Shown here piece after piece: positions 54,464 to 64,000 of a DNA stretch of 64,000 nt. Position numbers and translations under genes: made by a program. The notes beneath the pieces were generated by a model, which was given only the letters and a program-made list of their open reading frames with translations, searched no databases and was not told the DNA's origin. How positions within the stretch are numbered: position 1 is the first letter of the stretch; each line of letters begins with the position of its first letter. Origin of the DNA: Lysobacter oculi (GTDB lineage: Bacteria; Pseudomonadota; Gammaproteobacteria; Xanthomonadales; Xanthomonadaceae); the NCBI RefSeq assembly GCF_003293695.1, contig NZ_CP029556.1, positions 1,498,001 through 1,562,000 of the forward strand, written 5' to 3'.

Positions 54464-54940
54464 ATGACCCGCGGCCCGCTCACGCTCGATGTCGCCGTCA
54501 GCTACGCGTGCCCGCGCAAGGGCGTGCCCGCGGCCACCAGTTTCCGGCGCTGGGTGGCGCTGGCGCTCGACAGCCGCATCCGCGAAGCCGACCTGGCGCT
54601 GCGCCTTGTGGATGAGGAGGAAGGCCGCGCCTTCAACCGCCACTATCGCGGCCGGGACTACGCCACCAACGTGCTGAGTTTCCCGGCCGAACGCCCGCCG
54701 GGCCTGCCGGAGAACGCGCATTTCCCGCTGCTGGGCGACCTGGTGATCTGTGCGCCGGTCGTCGCCCGCGAGGCCGCCGAGCAGGGCAAGCCGCTGGCCG
54801 CGCACTACGCCCACCTCACCGTGCACGGCTGCCTGCACCTGCTGGGCTGGGACCACGAGAACGATGCCGACGCGCAGGCGATGGAACAGCTGGAACGCGA
54901 GATCCTGTCCGGTCTCGGCATCGACGATCCCTACCGCTGA
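54464..54940 (+). CDS. ybeY: Endoribonuclease YbeY (rRNA maturation factor)
   Basis: 158 residues. The zinc motif [14 protein letters not shown] (H-x3-H-x5-H) is near the C-terminus, with TNVLSFP upstream, both diagnostic. GGAGAG lies before ATG 54464. It acts in 16S rRNA 3' maturation. It is third in the miaB cluster. Confidence 0.96.
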   Translation: MTRGPLTLDVAVSYACPRKGVPAATSFRRWVALALDSRIREADLALRLVDEEEGRAFNRHYRGRDYATNVLSFPAERPPGLPENAHFPLLGDLVICAPVVAREAAEQGKPLAAHYAHLTVHGCLHLLGWDHENDADAQAMEQLEREILSGLGIDDPYR

Positions 54941-55012
54941 GCCTGTCATCGGCCGCGACCATGCGGCACGGTAGACTGCCGCCAACCCCCACGAGCCCGC
55001 CGCCCCCGCTCC

Positions 55013-55867
55013 ATGTCCGAAGAACCCGACAGTACCGGCACCCCGAACGAATCCCGCAGCTGGCTGCGCCGCCTCGGTGCCGCCTTCTCCGGCGAACCGA
55101 CCACCCGTGGCGATGTGCTGGAATTCCTGCGCGATGCCGAGGCCGATGGCCTGCTGGATGCCGATACGGTGCGGATGATGGAAGGCGCGATCGCGGTCTC
55201 CGAACTGACCGTGGGCGACGTGATGATCCCGCGCGCGCAGATGACCATGATCCAGGTCGATGAGGACATGCGCAGCGTGATGGCGACGGCGGTGGAATCC
55301 GGCCATTCGCGTTTCCCGGTGCATGGCGAGGACAAGGACCAGATCCTCGGCATCCTGCTGGCCAAGGACCTGCTGAAGGCGGTGGTCGCCGACGGCGCGG
55401 TGAGCCTGCACGACCTGCTGCGCCCGGCCTTCCTGATCCCCGAATCCAAGCGCCTCGACCTGCTGCTGCGCGAGTTCCGGCTGTCGCGCAACCACATGGC
55501 CATCGTCATCGACGAATACGGCGGCGTGGCCGGCGTGGTCACCATCGAGGACGTGCTGGAACAGATCGTCGGTGACATCGACGACGAGCACGACGAGGCC
55601 GAGGAAGGCGCCGACCAGATCGCCGCGCAGCCCGACGGCCAGTACGTGGTGGACGCGCTGACGCCGATCGAGGACTTCAACGAACGCTTCGGCGCCGACT
55701 TCAACGACGACGAATACGACACCATCGGCGGGCTGGTCACCGCCGCCATCGGCCACTTGCCGGAAGCCGGCGAGGAGCTGACGATGGGCCGCTTCGTGTT
55801 CCGCGTCGCCAATGCCGATGCGCGCCGTGTGCATGCCTTCCACGTCGGCGTGCTCGGCGATGCGTGA
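55013..55867 (+). CDS. corC: CorC/HlyC family CBS-domain protein (YbeX)
   Basis: 284 residues. Two CBS domains (VGDVMIPRAQMTMIQ onward and LHDLLRPAFLIPESKRL) are followed by VIDEYGGVAGVVTIEDVLEQIVGDI and a C-terminal CorC_HlyC domain. No membrane helix, as in YbeX. It is linked to Mg/Co efflux and to ribosome metabolism in E. coli. Its stop overlaps the DUF4105 gene by 8 bases, and a corA gene comes two genes later. Confidence 0.95.
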   Translation: MSEEPDSTGTPNESRSWLRRLGAAFSGEPTTRGDVLEFLRDAEADGLLDADTVRMMEGAIAVSELTVGDVMIPRAQMTMIQVDEDMRSVMATAVESGHSRFPVHGEDKDQILGILLAKDLLKAVVADGAVSLHDLLRPAFLIPESKRLDLLLREFRLSRNHMAIVIDEYGGVAGVVTIEDVLEQIVGDIDDEHDEAEEGADQIAAQPDGQYVVDALTPIEDFNERFGADFNDDEYDTIGGLVTAAIGHLPEAGEELTMGRFVFRVANADARRVHAFHVGVLGDA

Positions 55868-57059
55868 GGCCACGCGCGCGGGCTTCGGCCTGCTGCTGGC
55901 GCTGCTGTTGGCCCTGATCGCGCTGCCGGCGCTGGCCGCGCCGCGCATCGGGGTGATGACGATGCAACCGGGCGAAGTGTTCTGGGAACGCTTCGGCCAC
56001 GACGCGATCATCGTTGACGACCCGGCGCGCGGCGGCCCGGTCTCGTACAACTTCGGCTTCTTCGACATGGGCGAACCGGATTTCGTCGCGCGCTTCGTGC
56101 GCGGGCAGATGCGCTATTCGCTGGTCGCGCTGCCGCTGGAGCAGGACCTGGACGTCTACCGGCAGGAAGGCCGCGGCGTGCGCGTGCAGTGGCTGGACTT
56201 CACGCCCGCGCAGGCCGAACAGCTGGCGCGGGCGCTGGAGATCAACGCGCTGCCCGAGAACGCGCACTACCACTACGACTATTTCCGCGACAACTGCACC
56301 ACCCGCGTGCGCGACGCGCTCGACCGTGCGCTCGGCGGCACGCTGGCACCGCAGCTGGCGGCGAGCTCGCAGGGCAATACCTATCGAGAGGAAGCGGCGC
56401 GGTTGTCACGCCCGGCAGCGTGGATGTGGCTGGCCTTCCAGCTCGGCCTGGGGCCGGATGCCGACCGCCCCTTGTCGCGCTGGGACGAAGCCTTCATCCC
56501 GATGCGGCTCGCCGAGAGCCTGGCCCAGGCCCGGACCGCGGCCGGCACGCCACTGGTCATCACCGAGGAGCCGCTGCTGCCGCATCGCCTCGGTCCCGAG
56601 CCGGAGGCCCGCGCGCAACCGGTGCTGGCCTGGACGCTGTGCGGCATCGCGCTGGCCGGCCTGCTGATGCTGGCGGGGCGTCGCCGGCCACGGCTGGCGG
56701 CCGGCATCGCGCTGGGCTTCTGGCTGCTCGGCGGCCTGCTCGGCGCGCTGATGCTCTACCTGTGGCTGGGCAGCGCGCACTGGGCCGGCTGGCGCAACCA
56801 CAACCTGCTGCTGATGAATCCGCTGGCGTGGCTGCTGCTGCCGGGCGCATGGGCGATGCTGCGCGGGCGCCTGCCCTCGCCGCGGTTCCGGGGGATGCTG
56901 GCGATGGTCGCGGGCATCGCGCTGTTGACGCTGCCGCTGTCCTGGCTCGGCATCGACCGCCAGCAGAACGCGATGTGGATCGGGCTGCTGTTGCCGTTGC
57001 ACCTCGCCTTTGCCTGGCTGTGGGCGCGAAGCCGCGGCGGTGCGAGAATCGCGCGATGA
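55860..57059 (+). CDS. DUF4105 domain-containing membrane protein
   Basis: 399 residues from ATG 55860, which overlaps the corC stop. A signal peptide (LLALLLALIALPALAA) precedes the DUF4105 domain (GEVFWERFGHDAIIVDDP, YHYDYFRDNCTTRVRDAL). A C-terminal block of about five membrane helices follows. The His and Cys of FGHD and DNC recall papain-like/NlpC-type peptidases, but the activity is unknown. Its stop overlaps the corA start (ATGA). Confidence 0.88.
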   Translation: MREATRAGFGLLLALLLALIALPALAAPRIGVMTMQPGEVFWERFGHDAIIVDDPARGGPVSYNFGFFDMGEPDFVARFVRGQMRYSLVALPLEQDLDVYRQEGRGVRVQWLDFTPAQAEQLARALEINALPENAHYHYDYFRDNCTTRVRDALDRALGGTLAPQLAASSQGNTYREEAARLSRPAAWMWLAFQLGLGPDADRPLSRWDEAFIPMRLAESLAQARTAAGTPLVITEEPLLPHRLGPEPEARAQPVLAWTLCGIALAGLLMLAGRRRPRLAAGIALGFWLLGGLLGALMLYLWLGSAHWAGWRNHNLLLMNPLAWLLLPGAWAMLRGRLPSPRFRGMLAMVAGIALLTLPLSWLGIDRQQNAMWIGLLLPLHLAFAWLWARSRGGARIAR

Positions 57060-58048
57060 ACGCCGCCATCGCCCAACCCGCCTGCGTCGTCAACTGCGCG
57101 GTCTACCGCGATGGCCGCCGCGAGGACATCCCCTTGGACGCGATCAGCGACGTGCTGGCGGTGGAAGACGGCAGCTTTGTCTGGGTCGGCCTGTACGAGC
57201 CCGGCGAGGACCTGCTCGACAAGCTGCAGGAGGAATTCGGCCTGCACGACCTCGCCATCGAGGACGCCCACAACGCGCACCAGCGCCCGAAGATCGAAGC
57301 CTTCGGCAACACGCTGTTCGTCGCCGTCCACACCGCGCAGCTGGTGGACGACCACGTCCGCTTCGGCGAGACGCATGTGTTCTTCGGCAAGCGCTTCCTG
57401 ATCACCGTGCGCCACGGGGCATCGCTCACGTTCGCCATCGTCCGCGAGAAGCTGGAACGCGAACCGGAGATCCTCAAGCTGGGGCCTTCGGTCGCGCTGC
57501 ACGGCGTGCTCGACTTCATCGTCGACAACTACGAGCCGATCGTCGACGACTTCGAGGAAGAACTCGACGACCTGGAACATGCCATCTTCGCCGACGATTT
57601 CCGCAAGGAAATCGTGCAGCGCCTGTACACCCTGCGCAAGGAACTGACCCAGATGCGCACCGCGGTGGCGCCGATGCAGGACATCCTCTCGCAGATCATG
57701 CGCTCCGAGACGCTCGGCATCCCGGACGAGGCCAAGCCGTATTTCCGCGACGTCCGCGACCATGCGGGGCGCACCATCGACGTCATCGACGTGCTGCGCG
57801 AGACCGCCGGCGCCGCGATGAGCGTGAACCTGTCGCTGGTGAACTACGCGCAGGGCGAAGTGGTGAAGAAGCTCGCCGGCTGGGCCGGTCTTCTGGCCGT
57901 GCCCACGCTCGTCGCAAGCTGGTACGGCATGAACTTCGAGCACATGCCGGAACTGGCCCGCCCCTATGCCTACCCGATCCTGATCGGGGTGGTCGCCGTG
58001 GCCTGCATCGTGCTCTACCGCTACCTCAAGAAGGTGCGCTGGCTCTGA
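57056..58048 (+). CDS. corA: Magnesium/cobalt transporter CorA
   Basis: 330 residues. A long acidic, helical cytoplasmic domain is followed by two C-terminal helices bearing the signature YGMNFEHMPEL (GMN motif) and ending in a basic tail KKVRW. It forms a pentameric Mg channel. The ATG overlaps the DUF4105 gene, placing it at the end of the miaB-corC transcription unit. Cation transport may link it with corC. Confidence 0.95.
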   Translation: MNAAIAQPACVVNCAVYRDGRREDIPLDAISDVLAVEDGSFVWVGLYEPGEDLLDKLQEEFGLHDLAIEDAHNAHQRPKIEAFGNTLFVAVHTAQLVDDHVRFGETHVFFGKRFLITVRHGASLTFAIVREKLEREPEILKLGPSVALHGVLDFIVDNYEPIVDDFEEELDDLEHAIFADDFRKEIVQRLYTLRKELTQMRTAVAPMQDILSQIMRSETLGIPDEAKPYFRDVRDHAGRTIDVIDVLRETAGAAMSVNLSLVNYAQGEVVKKLAGWAGLLAVPTLVASWYGMNFEHMPELARPYAYPILIGVVAVACIVLYRYLKKVRWL

Positions 58049-58069
58049 CCCGCGCCACCGGCCGACGCA

Positions 58070-59368
58070 TCACGCGCCGGCCAGCGACTTCAGGATGATG
58101 CCCAGCACCCAGGCCAGCAGCGTGCCGGTGACGTAACCCAGCGCGCCCAGCAGCGCGCCCACCGGCGCGAGCGCGGGATGGAAGGCCGAGGCCACCACCG
58201 GCGCCGAAGCCGGCCCGCCGACATTGCTCTGCGAGCCGATGGCGAAATAGAAGAACGGCACGTGCAGCAGCCGGCCCAGCAGCCACAGCAGCACGATGTG
58301 GAAGCCGAGCCAGACGATGCCGAGCAGGAACAGCAGCGGCTTGTCGAACAGCGCCAGGATGTCCATCTGCATGCCGATCGCGGCGATCAGGAAGTACAGC
58401 AGCAGCGCGCCGATGGTCGAGGCGCCGGCGCCATCCAGCCTGCGCGCGCGGGTGAAGCTGAGGCCGAGCCCGGCGAAGGTGCAGATCATCACGATCCACA
58501 CGAAGGGCTCGTGCAGGCCGACGCGGCTGGCCAGCGGAAATTGCTGGCCGACCCATGCCGACAGCGGCGTGGCGATGAAATGCGCCAGCCCGACGATGCC
58601 GAACGCCAGCCCGACGATCAGCATGAGGTCGGTGAGCGTGGGGATGCGCGCGTGCTGCGCGTGGTAGGCGGAGACGCGCTCCTTGAGGTCGTCGAGCGCG
58701 GAGACATCGGCGCCGCTGCGGGCATCGATGGCCTGCGCGCGGCCGGCCAGGAAGATCAGCACCGCCATCCACACATAGCCCACGCCGACATCCACCACCG
58801 CGAATTGCCCGAAGGTGGTGGCATCGACATTGAAGATTTCCTTCATCGCCAGCATGTTGGCGCCGCCGCCGATCCAGCTGCCGGCCAACGCGGCCATGCC
58901 GGCCCAGGTGTCGCCGGCCATGGTGTCGGGGAACACCGCGCGCATCGCCAGGAAGGCGATCACGCCACCAAGCATGATGCTGAAGGACGCGCCCAGATAC
59001 ATCGCCACCAGTTTCGGGCCCAGCCGCAGCACGGCCTTCAGGTCCACGGTGAGCGTGAGCAGCACCAGCGCCGCCGGCAGCAGCACCCGGCTGGCGACCG
59101 GGTTGTAGAGCTTGCTGTGCTCGCCATCGATCAGCCCGAAGCTGTTGTAGAGGCCAGGGATGAAATAGCAGAGCAGCAGCGGCGGGACGATGGCGTAGAA
59201 CTTCTTCCAGAACCCCTGCGTGCGCGAGGCCGACCAGAACACGGCGCCCAGCGTGGCCGCGATCAGGCCGAAGATGACGATGTCATTGGTGATCAGCGCC
59301 GTGGATGCCGGCGCTTCCGCCACGCCAGCCGCGGCGGGTGCGGCCAGCGCGGTCAGGGAAACCGCCAC
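58070..59368 (-). CDS. DUF819 family membrane protein
   Basis: 432 residues from a GTG start just after the S9 peptidase stop. About 11 hydrophobic segments are present, with GSWIGGGANMLAMKEI, FAIGSQSNVGGPASAPVVASAF and DMEI-like GMQMDILAL features typical of DUF819/YjcL proteins. This is a predicted transporter-like fold of unknown substrate. It is closely spaced after the upstream peptidase gene, so likely co-transcribed. Confidence 0.9.
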   Translation of the reverse strand: MAVSLTALAAPAAAGVAEAPASTALITNDIVIFGLIAATLGAVFWSASRTQGFWKKFYAIVPPLLLCYFIPGLYNSFGLIDGEHSKLYNPVASRVLLPAALVLLTLTVDLKAVLRLGPKLVAMYLGASFSIMLGGVIAFLAMRAVFPDTMAGDTWAGMAALAGSWIGGGANMLAMKEIFNVDATTFGQFAVVDVGVGYVWMAVLIFLAGRAQAIDARSGADVSALDDLKERVSAYHAQHARIPTLTDLMLIVGLAFGIVGLAHFIATPLSAWVGQQFPLASRVGLHEPFVWIVMICTFAGLGLSFTRARRLDGAGASTIGALLLYFLIAAIGMQMDILALFDKPLLFLLGIVWLGFHIVLLWLLGRLLHVPFFYFAIGSQSNVGGPASAPVVASAFHPALAPVGALLGALGYVTGTLLAWVLGIILKSLAGA

Positions 59369-59370
59369 CC

Positions 59371-61431
<2,061 letters not shown>

Positions 61432-61462
61432 GTGTCAGATCCTTCGGAAACCCAAGCGTACG

Positions 61463-63448
61463 TCATTGGGCGGGGGCGTTGCCCAGATGCTGGCCCAGGA
61501 AGGCGAGCAGCCGCGTGTAGAACTGGGCCTGGTTTTCGGCTGAATAGAAGCCGTGGCCTTCCTTCGCGAAGTACACCGTCTCCACCGGTACCTGCGCCCG
61601 CTTCAGCGCACTGACCATGGCGCGTGACTGGCGCGAGGGCGCGATGTCGTCGCCGCCGGCCCAGGCGATCAGCACCGGCACCTTGATCGAACCGGCCAGA
61701 TAGGTGGGCGACGTGGCCTGCAGCCGGGCGGAGTCATCCCCCACCCATTCACGGAACCAGGTCCGCGCCGATTTGTTGCCGACGTCGGTGTCGTCGCGGA
61801 TCATCATGTTGAGGTCGTAGACGCCGACCGCGCCCACCGCGCACTTGTAGAGCGCGGGCTCCTTCGCCACACCCATCAGCGCGGCGTAACCGCCGTAGCT
61901 GGCCCCGTAGATGCAGGCGCGGGAAGGATCGATCGCCGGGTTCTGGAACGCCCAGCGGGTGGCATCGGTCAGGTCGTCCTGCATCTTGCCGCCCCACTCG
62001 CGCGCACCGGCATGCATGTAAGCCTTGCCGTGGTTGCTGGAGCCGCGGTAGTTGACCTGCAGCACCGCGTAACCCGCGCTGGCCAGCAGCTGCACGTCGT
62101 TGTCGAAGCCCCAGGTGTCGTGGATGCCGAACGGCCCGCCATGCGGCATCACCACCAGCGGCGCGCGCCCCGGCTTGGCCGGCAGCGTGAGGAAGCCGTG
62201 CAGCTCCATGCCGTCGCGCGCCTTGAAGCTGAAGGCCTTCATCGGACGCATCGCTTCGGGGTCGATCAGCTTCTGCCGCGCCGAGAGGAAATCCGCCTTG
62301 CGGGTCACCGCATCGAACCCGTAATACGAGCCCGGATCCACGTCGCTGCGCACGAACAGCAGCTTGCGATTGCCGTCGTGGGTGGACGAGGCAATCGACA
62401 TCAGGTTGTCGGGGAATGCCGCCTGCAACTTGGCATGCTGCGCGGCGGCCGGCACGTTCGGGTCGAAGTAGACGATGCGCGCGCCCTCGGCCCCGAAGCG
62501 CACCCCGATCATTTCGAAGCTGCCATCGCGATAGATCGGCACCGGGTCGAACTTCGCATCACTGGCGACGGTCTTGCGTTCGCCGCTCACGGTGTCGTAG
62601 GCGACCACGGTGTCCGGGCCGTTTTCCTGTTCAACCTGCAGGTAGGCGATGCGGTCGCCGCTGGCGAAACCGAGCGGGCTTTCGAGGTGGCCGAGCTTGG
62701 CTTCATCGCTGACCAGCGTCCACTCTCCGCCTTCGGCCTTGCGGTGGTAGAGCTTGCTGAGGTTGTCGTCGGTGCTGGCGCGCGCGAAACGCACGCGCGA
62801 GGCCGTATCGGCCATGAAGCGCGCACGTGGCATCGGCGCCAACACTTCGGTGACGCGCCGACCGCTGTAGACGTTCATCCGGTCCACGCGCGCCAGCGGG
62901 TCGCGGCTCTCGTACGGCCAGACGTAGACCAGCGCCTCGTCGTCGTTGTCGGGCAGCGAATCCAGCAGGTACACGGCGGAATATTCCTCCTTCGCCGAAC
63001 CGCCGATGCGCGTGCCGACCGCCGCGCCACTCACGCGGTAGCCCGCCAGCAGGGCCTGCTTGGTGCCGTCCAGGTTGACGCCGTACAGCTCGCCGGTCGC
63101 GGTCGGCTTGATCTCGCCATCCAGGTTGCGGCCGATCGACACCAGCAGCCGCTCCCTGTTCACCCACTCGACGCCGATGACCTGGTTGTTGTTCGGCAGC
63201 CGCATGTTGAGCGTGGTCTTGCCGTCGGCCAGGCGCATGACGATCACACCGGTGGTGTTGCCGCGCCGGGTGATGCCCGCTATGTGGGTGCCATCGGGCG
63301 AATACTGCAGGTCGCTCAGGGTGTCGTGGTGCACGAACGGCGCGACGCGCGGGTCGGTTGCGTTGTCCTTCGCGATGCCATTCCCGGCGATCGCCATGCC
63401 GATCAGAAGTGCCGCCACCAGGCGTGCCGGCAGTCGAAGATTCCCCAT
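61463..63448 (-). CDS. S9 family prolyl oligopeptidase-like peptidase (second)
   Basis: 661 residues. Signal peptide (LVAALLIGMAIAGNGIA), a less regular propeller domain, then the hydrolase domain with Ser in GASYGGYAALMG (near residue 518), Asp in WAGGDDIAP (near 600) and His in EGHGFYS (near 632). About 30 bases separate it from the first S9 gene. The two proteins differ clearly, so they are not a recent duplication. Substrates are unknown. Both fit the proteolytic lifestyle of this family. Confidence 0.94.
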   Translation of the reverse strand: MGNLRLPARLVAALLIGMAIAGNGIAKDNATDPRVAPFVHHDTLSDLQYSPDGTHIAGITRRGNTTGVIVMRLADGKTTLNMRLPNNNQVIGVEWVNRERLLVSIGRNLDGEIKPTATGELYGVNLDGTKQALLAGYRVSGAAVGTRIGGSAKEEYSAVYLLDSLPDNDDEALVYVWPYESRDPLARVDRMNVYSGRRVTEVLAPMPRARFMADTASRVRFARASTDDNLSKLYHRKAEGGEWTLVSDEAKLGHLESPLGFASGDRIAYLQVEQENGPDTVVAYDTVSGERKTVASDAKFDPVPIYRDGSFEMIGVRFGAEGARIVYFDPNVPAAAQHAKLQAAFPDNLMSIASSTHDGNRKLLFVRSDVDPGSYYGFDAVTRKADFLSARQKLIDPEAMRPMKAFSFKARDGMELHGFLTLPAKPGRAPLVVMPHGGPFGIHDTWGFDNDVQLLASAGYAVLQVNYRGSSNHGKAYMHAGAREWGGKMQDDLTDATRWAFQNPAIDPSRACIYGASYGGYAALMGVAKEPALYKCAVGAVGVYDLNMMIRDDTDVGNKSARTWFREWVGDDSARLQATSPTYLAGSIKVPVLIAWAGGDDIAPSRQSRAMVSALKRAQVPVETVYFAKEGHGFYSAENQAQFYTRLLAFLGQHLGNAPAQ

Positions 63449-63477
63449 CTACACAGATCCCATTGCTTGAAAGGTAT

Positions 63478-63499
63478 CGGGTGCGGCGGTCCGCACCCG
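63478..63499 (-). terminator. Strong hairpin between OPT gene and second S9 gene
   Basis: CGGGTGCGG (63478-63486) and CCGCACCCG (63491-63499) form a perfect 9-bp stem with a 4-base loop. On the minus strand it is followed by ATACCTTTC, a weak U-tract. It lies between the OPT transporter stop and the S9 start, so it may act as an intrinsic terminator. Confidence 0.5.
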
Positions 63500-63535
63500 G
63501 CTCAGGTCATTGGCTGACGGCATGCCGCCCGTGGA

Positions 63536-64000
63536 TCAGCGCGGGCCACCCTCGGCTTCACCGAGGACCGGCTGCGGCTTCATCGCGGTGCGATAGAGCA
63601 GCCAGGCGACGATGGCCAGCACGGCAAGCCCAACCCACTTCACCAGCGGCAGGTCGATGCCGAGCGACAGCACGTCGGCGCTGCCACTGGCGACGATCGG
63701 CACGGCGATGAAGATGCCCATCAGCGCCTCGCCGGTGATCAGGCCTGCGGCGAACAGCGTGCCGGGGCGGTGGATGCGGTCGCGGACGTCCTCGTGCGCA
63801 CCGAGTGCGCCGTGGCGTTTCTCGACGAAGTACGCGAGCAGGCCGCCGAGGAAGATCGGCACCATCAGTTCCAGCGGCAGGTAGATGCCGATGGCGGCGG
63901 CCAGCACCGGCACGCGGAAGGACTTGCCGGTTGCCTTCAGCCATTCGTCGATGGCGATGATGACGGCGCCGATCACCGCACCGATGGCGATGATGGTCCA
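63536..64000 (-). CDS. OPT-family oligopeptide transporter, 5' part outside window
   Basis: The visible 154 residues are the C-terminal end. They are very hydrophobic, with AIGIYLPLELMVPIFLGGLLAYF, GTLFAAGLITGEALMGIFIAVPI and a last helix LAVLAIVAWLLYRTAM, followed by a short soluble tail. GLITGEALMG is typical of OPT (oligopeptide) transporters. The frame is open through the right edge. A peptide importer beside two exported S9 peptidases fits uptake of peptide breakdown products, which is inference. Confidence 0.85.
   Translation of the reverse strand, partial: WTIIAIGAVIGAVIIAIDEWLKATGKSFRVPVLAAAIGIYLPLELMVPIFLGGLLAYFVEKRHGALGAHEDVRDRIHRPGTLFAAGLITGEALMGIFIAVPIVASGSADVLSLGIDLPLVKWVGLAVLAIVAWLLYRTAMKPQPVLGEAEGGPR

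Overview
The window is about 64 kb of GC-rich gammaproteobacterial chromosome. Several features point to the Xanthomonadaceae/Lysobacteraceae (Lysobacter, Luteimonas or Thermomonas type): a chromosomal vir locus in the order D4-B7-B8-B9-B10-B11-B1-B2-B3-B4-B5-B6 whose VirB7 carries an extra N0-like domain, an Oar-like TonB-dependent receptor, two adjacent S9 peptidases and the miaB-phoH-ybeY-corC operon. The genus assignment is an inference from gene content.

Region 1 (1-9.77 kb) is the integrase-proximal part of a genomic island at the 3' end of a tRNA-Val(GAC) gene. From the tRNA leftwards it holds a tyrosine recombinase whose reading frame ends inside the tRNA, an overlapping HTH/excisionase-like gene, an IS1182-type insertion sequence, and a cargo block. 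The cargo block is a KAP-type P-loop NTPase, an HNH-type protein, a DUF4238 protein and a large PD-(D/E)XK-like protein cut by the left edge. It looks like a candidate defence or conflict module and matches no named system I know. The far att site lies outside the window.

Region 2 (9.8-23.2 kb) is a complete Xanthomonadaceae-type (X-T4SS) type IV secretion locus on the minus strand. In Xanthomonas and Stenotrophomonas this class kills rival bacteria. The locus includes one unrecognised secreted Cys-rich protein between virD4 and virB7, and a divergent multi-pass membrane protein next to virD4. No effector or immunity gene was recognised.

Region 3 (23.2-36 kb) holds a BON-LysM protein, uvrB, an isolated GspH-type pseudopilin, tRNA-Asn(GTT), the type IV minor pilin operon (fimU-pilV-pilW-pilX-pilY1-pilE), an orphan LytS/AlgZ-type histidine kinase and ppnN.

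Region 4 (36-51.8 kb) is ordinary chromosome: an Oar-like receptor, a MarC protein, an SDR-fold protein, grxD, sodB, a lipoprotein, purEK, a Trm112 protein, nadC, a DUF2272 lipoprotein, a DUF3301 protein, sspAB, the cytochrome bc1 operon petABC and a lytic transglycosylase. Four genes here (oar-like, nadC, DUF2272, sspA) are interrupted by apparent small indels. Three of these lie within 2.5 kb, so assembly error is a serious alternative to real inactivation.

Region 5 (51.9-64 kb) holds miaB-phoH-ybeY-corC followed by a DUF4105 membrane protein and corA, then on the minus strand a DUF819 membrane protein, two S9 peptidases and a partial OPT-family transporter cut by the right edge. No CRISPR array, rRNA or replication origin was seen.
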